A stretch of 10,301 nucleotides of DNA, from NCBI GenBank assembly GCA_002336855.1, contig DDEV01000072.1, forward strand, positions 1-10,301, in the 5' to 3' direction. The stretch is from Leucobacter sp. UBA1945 (GTDB lineage Bacteria; Actinomycetota; Actinomycetes; Actinomycetales; Microbacteriaceae). The notes beneath the pieces were generated by a model. The model saw only the letters and a list, made by a program, of their open reading frames with translations. It made no database searches and was not told where the DNA came from. The translations under genes were made by a program, and so were the position numbers. Of this stretch, positions 6,351-10,301 are shown in pieces. Within the stretch, counting starts at the first letter, position 1; every line of letters starts with the position of its first letter.

Positions 6351-7553
6351 ATGTCATTATTTGGATCCGCCATCCGTTCCGACTTTCCCGCGCTCTCAGA
6401 CGAACTGGTGTTGCTCGATGCGCCGGGCGGCACTCAGATGCCGGCCGTCGTTGCAGAGCGAATCGCGCAGACCGCCACTTCGGCCATCTCGAACCGCAGC
6501 CGCGGCTCCCTGCCGGGGCGCAACGCCGACGATGCGGTACTCGAGTTCCGGGCTGCCGCGGCTGATCTGCTCGGCGCCGATCCTGCCGGTATCGTGCACG
6601 GCCGAAGCGCGACTCAGCTCACGTTTGATTTCTCGCGCGCACTCGCTAAGCAGTGGGCCGAGGGCGACAACATCGTGCTCTCGGGTCTCGACCACGATTG
6701 CAACGTGGCCCCCTGGCTGCTTGCAGCAGAGTGTGCCGGCGTCGAGGTGCGATGGGCGAGGATCGACCCCGACACGTCTGAGCTTCCGGTTGGGCAGTAC
6801 GAGCGGCTTGTCGACGCGCGCACTAGGCTCGTCGCGGTCGGCGCCGCCTCGAATCTCATAGGCACGCAACCCAATATCGCCGCGATCTCGGCGATTGCCC
6901 ACGCCGTGGGTGCCCTCACCTACGTCGACGGAGTGCACTATACGGCGCACGTGCCAGTCGACGTGCGGGCGCTTGGTGCAGACTTTTTCATCGCCTCCTC
7001 GTACAAGCTGTTCGGCCCGCACTTCGGCATGCTCGCGGCTGCCCCCGAATTGCTCGAGCAGATTCACCCCGACAAGTTACGCCCGTCGCCCGAGAGCGTG
7101 CCAGAGCGCTTCGAACTCGGCACGCTGCCCTATGAGGCGCTCGCCGGAGCTACCGCTGCGATTGACTACGTTGCAAGCCTCGCCGACGAGGGCGAAAGCA
7201 GACGTGAACGCATTGTCTCTGCCATGCGCGCGATGGATGAGTACGAGCTCGAGTTGCGCGGCGTCATCGAGCGTGGCCTGGCCGAGTTGCCGGGAGTCAC
7301 CGGCTATTCGCGGGCCGAGAGTCGCACATCGACGTTGTTAGTCACCGTCGATGGCTTCACCCCGATCGAGGTTGAGGCACGCCTTCGCGATAGCGGCCTG
7401 ATTGCGCAAGCGGGGCACTTCTATGCGATCGAGCCCTGCACTGACCTCGGCCTTGGCGCAGAGGGCGGGGTTCGCTTTGGTCTCGCTCCGTACAACACGC
7501 TCGCCGAAGCGGAGCGTTTGGTCGCGGCGATGCGAGAGATCGTCGGTGCATAG
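6351..7553 (+). CDS. PLP-dependent aminotransferase class V protein, 'cysteine desulfurase-like' but lacking the catalytic cysteine
   Basis: This fold-type I PLP enzyme has 400 residues. Visible active-site features are SGLDHDCN with His115 (PLP-stacking position), YVDGVHY with Asp193 and His196, and SSYKLFGPHFG with Lys219 as the Schiff-base lysine. Overall it matches the 'cysteine desulfurase-like' group related to SufS. In SufS the active-site loop reads roughly RxGHHCAQ; here the matching loop is QAGHFYA (353-359) with Tyr358 where the desulfurase Cys should be. The nearest Cys (363) is five residues on and not in the motif. The protein is therefore unlikely to donate persulfide sulfur and may act as another PLP lyase, epimerase or transaminase. 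There are no suf or isc partners nearby. ATG 6351 is preferred because GGAG lies eight bases before it; GTG at 6342 is the alternative. It is divergent from the nhaC-like gene. Confidence 0.87.
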   Translation: MSLFGSAIRSDFPALSDELVLLDAPGGTQMPAVVAERIAQTATSAISNRSRGSLPGRNADDAVLEFRAAAADLLGADPAGIVHGRSATQLTFDFSRALAKQWAEGDNIVLSGLDHDCNVAPWLLAAECAGVEVRWARIDPDTSELPVGQYERLVDARTRLVAVGAASNLIGTQPNIAAISAIAHAVGALTYVDGVHYTAHVPVDVRALGADFFIASSYKLFGPHFGMLAAAPELLEQIHPDKLRPSPESVPERFELGTLPYEALAGATAAIDYVASLADEGESRRERIVSAMRAMDEYELELRGVIERGLAELPGVTGYSRAESRTSTLLVTVDGFTPIEVEARLRDSGLIAQAGHFYAIEPCTDLGLGAEGGVRFGLAPYNTLAEAERLVAAMREIVGA

Positions 7554-7564
7554 CCGCGATCCTT

Positions 7565-8506
7565 TTATGTCTGCGGATCAGCGACACGTGCTGCGCGAAG
7601 CTCGCCGACTTTCACGGTGACGACGCCCGCGACGATGAGCGCTGCGCCGACCCACTGCGCACTTGTTGGCAACACTGACAAGAGCAGAATCGTCCACACG
7701 ATGCCGAAGAGCGGCTCGGAATAGCCGGTGAAGCTTGCAACGGTTGCCCCGAGCTTGCGGGCAGCCGCGACTCCCAGCAGATATGCGAGTACGGTCGAAA
7801 CGAGCACCATGCAGGCGACGAGTACCCAGGGGGCGAGCGAGACTCCGGCCACGGTGCCCGGCTCGTCCGAAACTGCGAAGGGCAAGAGGCCAGTCGCGCT
7901 GAAGAGGGCGAGTACAATTGCCCCGACTCCGAGCCCGAGGCCAACGAAGGGCAGCGGCGCAATGCCGTGATCGACCTTTGCGCCGGCTGCAAAGTAGGCC
8001 GCGTTGCCAACGGCGGCGATGAGAGCGAAGAGGATGCCGAGTGGGTGCAAGCCGCTGCCGAGCACTCCTCCCGAAACTGCGACGAGCCCGAGCACCGCGA
8101 GCGCTGCACCGAGCAGTGTGATGAAGTTCGGCGAGATCCTTGTACGTAGCCACGACCACAGGATCAGCAGCACCGGCCCCATGAACTCGATCAGAAGCGC
8201 AAGGCTCGGCGGTATGAACTGCACGGCGAGAAAGAACGCGAGCTGACAGCCCGCCACCGCGAGCAAACCGAAGAGCAGAATGGACCCCCAGGCGCGCCTC
8301 ACCAATTGCCACGACCCGCGCAGCATGTATGCCGTTGGCGCGAGTAGCAGCAGCGCGGCGAAAGAGATTCTCGCGGTGACGGCCGCCCCGGCGGTCCACC
8401 CGGATTCCATGAGCGCGCTTGCGAAGATGCCCGACAGGGCGAAGCTTGCTGCTGAGCCGAGAGCCAGCACGAACCCCAAAACGGAGGTGGATTTCGCGGT
8501 GCTCAT
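7565..8506 (-). CDS. EamA-family (drug/metabolite superfamily) transporter
   Basis: This 313-residue membrane protein has about ten hydrophobic helices arranged as two EamA repeats (roughly residues 10-135 and 150-290), the standard DMT-superfamily structure. The second repeat has the typical ...LGATVASFTGYSEPLFGIVW... region (split here around the conserved EPLF). EamA proteins mostly export metabolites such as amino acids or their derivatives; the substrate cannot be read from the sequence. It converges with the PLP enzyme gene, leaving 11 bases between the stops, with no clear terminator there. The start is ATG 8506 or the adjacent GTG 8509. There is no strong ribosome site, only AGG eight bases upstream. 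Confidence 0.9.
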   Translation of the reverse strand: MSTAKSTSVLGFVLALGSAASFALSGIFASALMESGWTAGAAVTARISFAALLLLAPTAYMLRGSWQLVRRAWGSILLFGLLAVAGCQLAFFLAVQFIPPSLALLIEFMGPVLLILWSWLRTRISPNFITLLGAALAVLGLVAVSGGVLGSGLHPLGILFALIAAVGNAAYFAAGAKVDHGIAPLPFVGLGLGVGAIVLALFSATGLLPFAVSDEPGTVAGVSLAPWVLVACMVLVSTVLAYLLGVAAARKLGATVASFTGYSEPLFGIVWTILLLSVLPTSAQWVGAALIVAGVVTVKVGELRAARVADPQT

Positions 8507-8512
8507 CACGTC

Positions 8513-8518
8513 AGCCTA
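8513..8518 (-). promoter_or_regulatory. Possible -10 box of a leaderless promoter for the EamA gene
   Basis: On the minus strand TAGGCT ends six bases before the ATG at 8506, the same geometry as the boxes at 544-549 and 786-791. No -35 is visible, and the terminator hairpin begins 14 bases further upstream. The match is only to TAnnnT, so chance is possible. Confidence 0.25.
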
Positions 8519-8531
8519 TCTTCCGCGAGAG

Positions 8532-8566
8532 GCCCGGGCGTGCGCGCGAAGGCGCGGCGCCCGGGC
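8532..8566 (-). terminator. GC-rich hairpin terminator after the FMN reductase gene
   Basis: GCCCGGGCG (8532-8540) pairs perfectly with CGCCCGGGC (8558-8566). Inside, CGCGC (8543-8547) pairs with GCGCG (8552-8556) around a GAAG loop. The hairpin lies 16 bases past the reductase stop and before the EamA gene. There is no U tract, which is usual for strong hairpin terminators in high-GC Gram-positives. It would separate the two minus-strand genes into different transcription units. Confidence 0.65.
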
Positions 8567-8582
8567 AAGTGCATTCGGCCGC

Positions 8583-9149
8583 CTAGCCGCGCAGCGGGCT
8601 CAGGGCGCCGTCGAGTTGCTGCAGCTCGTCGAGCACCAGGCTGAGCACGGTCGACTGCTGCTCATTCGGCGAGAAGACGCCCTCCTCGAGCTGCGCGCCC
8701 GCGAAGTTGATCTCGATCAGGCCGTGAGTCATCACCATGCCGAGCGAGGTGACGACCGGGCGCAGCGCGGCCTGGGCGCGAGTGCCGCCCGAGTTGCCGC
8801 CCCAGTTGACGAAGCTGACCGGCTTGCGATCCCACTCGTGTCCGAGGTAATCGAGTGCGTTCTTGATCGCGGGCGAGTAGCTGTGGTTGTACTCGGGGAA
8901 GACGAAGATGAAGGCGTCTGCCGCCGCGACGCGCTTCGCCCACTCGATGGTGTGCGGCTGCGTGTACTGCTGCATGCGCGGGTGGTTCGGCTCGTCCATG
9001 AGGGGCAGCGCGATCTCTTTGAGATCGGCGAAGTCGATATCGAAGCGACCGTCGGCAAGAGCCGCCTGGTTCACCCACTCGGCGATCGGGAGGCCGACTC
9101 GCCCCTCTCGTACGCTGCCGACGATGATCATGAGTTTGGGCTTTGCCAC
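8583..9149 (-). CDS. NADPH-dependent FMN reductase (flavodoxin-like fold)
   Basis: This cytoplasmic flavoprotein has 188 residues, the normal length for the family that reduces FMN, quinones or azo compounds with NADPH. The N-terminal phosphate loop reads GSVREGRVG (11-19), the flavin-contact loop is PEYNHSY (85-91), and a glycine-rich stretch WGGNSGG (116-122) follows. All are hallmarks of the NADPH-dependent FMN reductase domain. The start is a GTG at 9147-9149 with AGGAG nine bases upstream. The physiological acceptor cannot be told from sequence. It is followed by a strong hairpin, so it is probably a single-gene unit. Its promoter would be in 9150-9387, but I see no convincing -10/-35 pair on that strand. 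Confidence 0.92.
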   Translation of the reverse strand: MAKPKLMIIVGSVREGRVGLPIAEWVNQAALADGRFDIDFADLKEIALPLMDEPNHPRMQQYTQPHTIEWAKRVAAADAFIFVFPEYNHSYSPAIKNALDYLGHEWDRKPVSFVNWGGNSGGTRAQAALRPVVTSLGMVMTHGLIEINFAGAQLEEGVFSPNEQQSTVLSLVLDELQQLDGALSPLRG

Positions 9150-9300
9150 TTTTGAGCGCTCCTGGGTCGTGAAGTTTCTTTGGCCGGCGTGGGATCGGCC
9201 CGCGCCACGGTGAAGTGAAACTCGACGGGCCGGCGAACTATTCCCGAGCTCGCCTAACCCGGCGAAGGTTGCAGATTGATCCCAACTCGGCCATCGCGGC

Positions 9301-9328
9301 TTTGGGTGCTCACTCTGCGCGCTATGCT
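9301..9328 (+). promoter_or_regulatory. Possible promoter of the substrate-binding-protein operon
   Basis: TATGCT (9323-9328) is a reasonable -10 box. The upstream hexamer at 9301-9306 (TTTGGG) is a poor -35 with 16 bases of spacing. Transcription would begin near 9335, giving a leader of about 53 bases with GAGGA at 9373-9377 as the ribosome site. Confidence 0.35.
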
Positions 9329-9338
9329 CGCCGTGTAA

Positions 9339-9353
9339 CCAGGTCGATCCTGG
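9339..9353. promoter_or_regulatory. Short inverted repeat at the start of the ABC-operon leader
   Basis: CCAGG-tcgat-CCTGG is a perfect 5-bp-arm inverted repeat just after the -10 box at 9323-9328. Its position fits an operator for a repressor or a small 5' hairpin. The arms are short, so it may be coincidental. Confidence 0.3.
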
Positions 9354-9387
9354 GCTGACGCAATCAACAGAAGAGGATGTTGGATCA

Positions 9388-10248
9388 ATGAAGATTCGTT
9401 ACGCGGTTCCCGCGCTCGTAGCCGTCACGGCATTGGCGCTCACCGGATGCACCAATGACGATTCCGCGGTGAAGGAGTCGAGTAGCAACAGCGCGAGCGT
9501 CGTGAGTGCTGAAGAGATCATGAAGTCTGGCGTGCTCATCATCGGCACCGACGCCGAGTACCCGCCGAACGAGTTCAAGGATGCCGACGGCAACCCGACC
9601 GGCTGGGGCGTAGAGCTCGCAAACGCGGTGGCCGAAGAGATGGGCCTCGAGCCCGAGTGGCAGATCATGCCGTTCGAGGGCATCCTGCCCCGAATCGAAG
9701 AGGGTGCGATCAACATGGGCTCCTCGTCGTTCACCGACAACGCCGAGCGCCAGAAGACGGTCGACTTCGTGAACTTCCTCGACGCGGGCAGCATGTGGGC
9801 CGCTCCCGTCGGTTCGAACGTCAACCCTGATGACGCGTGCGGTCTGACCATCGCGGTGCAGGCAGACACCGTGCAGCACACCGACGAACTGCCCGCCAAG
9901 TCGAAGGCGTGTGAAGACGCAGGCAAGCCCGCGATCGAGATTCTGCCGTTCGACGGCCAGCCCGCTGCAACCACCGCAGTGGTGCAGGGTCAGGCCGCCG
10001 CGTTCTCGGCCGACTTCCCTGTGACCGTTGACGCAGTGAACAGCACCGACGGCGTGCTCGAGACCGTCGGCGAGATGTTCGACGCTGCTCCCTACGGCTT
10101 CGCCGTGCAGAAGGGTTCGGGCATGGACAAGGCAGTGCAGAAGGCTCTGCAGACGCTGATGGACAACGGCACCTACCTCGAGATTCTCACCAAGGCGGGC
10201 TTCGAAGCCGGTGCGATCACTGAGGCTACGATCAACGCCGGTAAGTAA
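9388..10248 (+). CDS. Amino-acid ABC transporter substrate-binding lipoprotein (SBP family 3)
   Basis: This is an extracellular ligand-binding protein of 286 residues. A signal peptide (1-20) ends in the lipobox LTGC, with Cys21 as the lipidation site, so it is anchored to the outer face of the membrane. A short Ser/Asn-rich linker follows, and then the bacterial family 3 solute-binding domain (about 48-275), with the opening strand VLIIGTDAEYPPNEF and the SFTDNAER region (114-121) whose Arg121 is where this family binds the ligand carboxylate. Cys151 and Cys175 could form a disulfide. The family binds polar amino acids or related small molecules; the exact ligand is unknown. GAGGA lies ten bases before the ATG. 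The following reading frame starts 20 bases downstream, as expected for an ABC transporter operon with permease and ATPase beyond the window edge. Confidence 0.93.
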   Translation: MKIRYAVPALVAVTALALTGCTNDDSAVKESSSNSASVVSAEEIMKSGVLIIGTDAEYPPNEFKDADGNPTGWGVELANAVAEEMGLEPEWQIMPFEGILPRIEEGAINMGSSSFTDNAERQKTVDFVNFLDAGSMWAAPVGSNVNPDDACGLTIAVQADTVQHTDELPAKSKACEDAGKPAIEILPFDGQPAATTAVVQGQAAAFSADFPVTVDAVNSTDGVLETVGEMFDAAPYGFAVQKGSGMDKAVQKALQTLMDNGTYLEILTKAGFEAGAITEATINAGK

Positions 10249-10268
10249 TCGACGAGGATCGATCTGTC

Positions 10269-10301
10269 ATGAATGACATGCAAACCGCGGCTGCGGGGAC
10301 G
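10269..10301 (+). CDS. Start of the next operon gene, probably an ABC transporter permease (first 11 codons only)
   Basis: An ATG at 10269 with GAGGA ten bases upstream (10254-10258) opens a frame reading MNDMQTAAAGT to the window edge. The spacing repeats the ribosome-site layout of the gene before it. Position right after a substrate-binding protein makes a permease or ATPase of the same transporter likely, but the 11 visible residues carry no family signal. A second ATG at 10278 is possible. Confidence 0.5.
   Translation, partial: MNDMQTAAAGT

Noticed and set aside
6351..7553. Iron-sulfur cluster assembly gene sufS
   Set aside because: No sufBCDU genes are adjacent, and the catalytic cysteine position holds tyrosine.
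7554..7564. Bidirectional terminator between the PLP enzyme and EamA genes
   Set aside because: Only a 5-bp GATCC/GGATC pairing with a long loop is present, too weak to call.
8280..9155. Plus-strand reading frame of 291 codons opposite the FMN reductase and EamA genes
   Set aside because: It spans two well-supported minus-strand genes and the terminator, and its composition is that of antisense to GC-rich coding DNA.
9182..9235. GGCCGGCG direct repeat upstream of the FMN reductase (9182-9189 and 9228-9235)
   Set aside because: An 8-base GC-only repeat is expected by chance at this base composition, and no promoter is associated with it.
1..10301. CRISPR array, tRNA, rRNA, insertion sequence or prophage
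   Set aside because: I saw no regularly spaced repeats, no cloverleaf-like sequence, no transposase or integrase motifs and no phage structural genes on either strand.

Overview
The window is GC-rich chromosomal DNA with the codon habits of a high-GC Gram-positive. Short TAnnnT -10 boxes sit directly before start codons, there are short divergent or convergent gene pairs, and the window ends in an actinobacterial-type lipoprotein. My best guess is an actinobacterium of the Microbacteriaceae type (for example near Leucobacter). That is an inference from style, not from a marker gene. I see no rRNA, tRNA, CRISPR array, insertion sequence or phage gene.

Layout. (1) 1-537, minus strand: the N-terminal 179 residues of a multi-pass membrane protein that runs off the left edge, possibly an isoprenylcysteine-methyltransferase-like enzyme. 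(2) 538-797: a 260-base regulatory gap with a perfect 11+1+11 palindrome, a four-copy GAGATCA(A)C motif array, and two promoter-like boxes placed for leaderless transcripts in both directions. (3) 798-3944, plus strand: a small membrane protein, a membrane-anchored VanX-type D-Ala-D-Ala dipeptidase overlapping it by one base, an MFS transporter with oxalate/formate-antiporter-like features, and a short YtrA-type GntR regulator. The spacings are -1, 47 and 35 bases, so this may be one operon. (4) 3958-6160, minus strand: an NhaC-family antiporter followed by an Lrp/AsnC regulator. (5) 6161-6350: an unusually AT-rich divergent promoter region with overlapping inverted repeats. (6) 6351-7553, plus strand: a PLP enzyme of the 'cysteine desulfurase-like' group that lacks the desulfurase cysteine. 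(7) 7565-9149, minus strand: an EamA/DMT exporter, then (upstream of it) an NADPH-dependent FMN reductase with a strong GC-rich terminator hairpin between them. (8) 9388 to the right end, plus strand: an amino-acid ABC transporter operon beginning with the substrate-binding lipoprotein; only the first 11 codons of the next gene are inside the window.

How it fits together. Most genes are transporters, each with a local regulator or enzyme. The most coherent functional unit is nhaC-like + lrp-like, divergent from the PLP enzyme. Lrp/AsnC proteins usually sense amino acids, PLP fold-type I enzymes act on amino acids, and some NhaC-family members are known amino-acid transporters. Uptake plus conversion of a specific (possibly sulfur) amino acid under Lrp control is therefore a reasonable hypothesis. 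I did not find a clearly new biological system. The strongest leads are the catalytic-residue substitution in the PLP enzyme, the shared operator region it has with nhaC, and the regulatory gap at 538-797.
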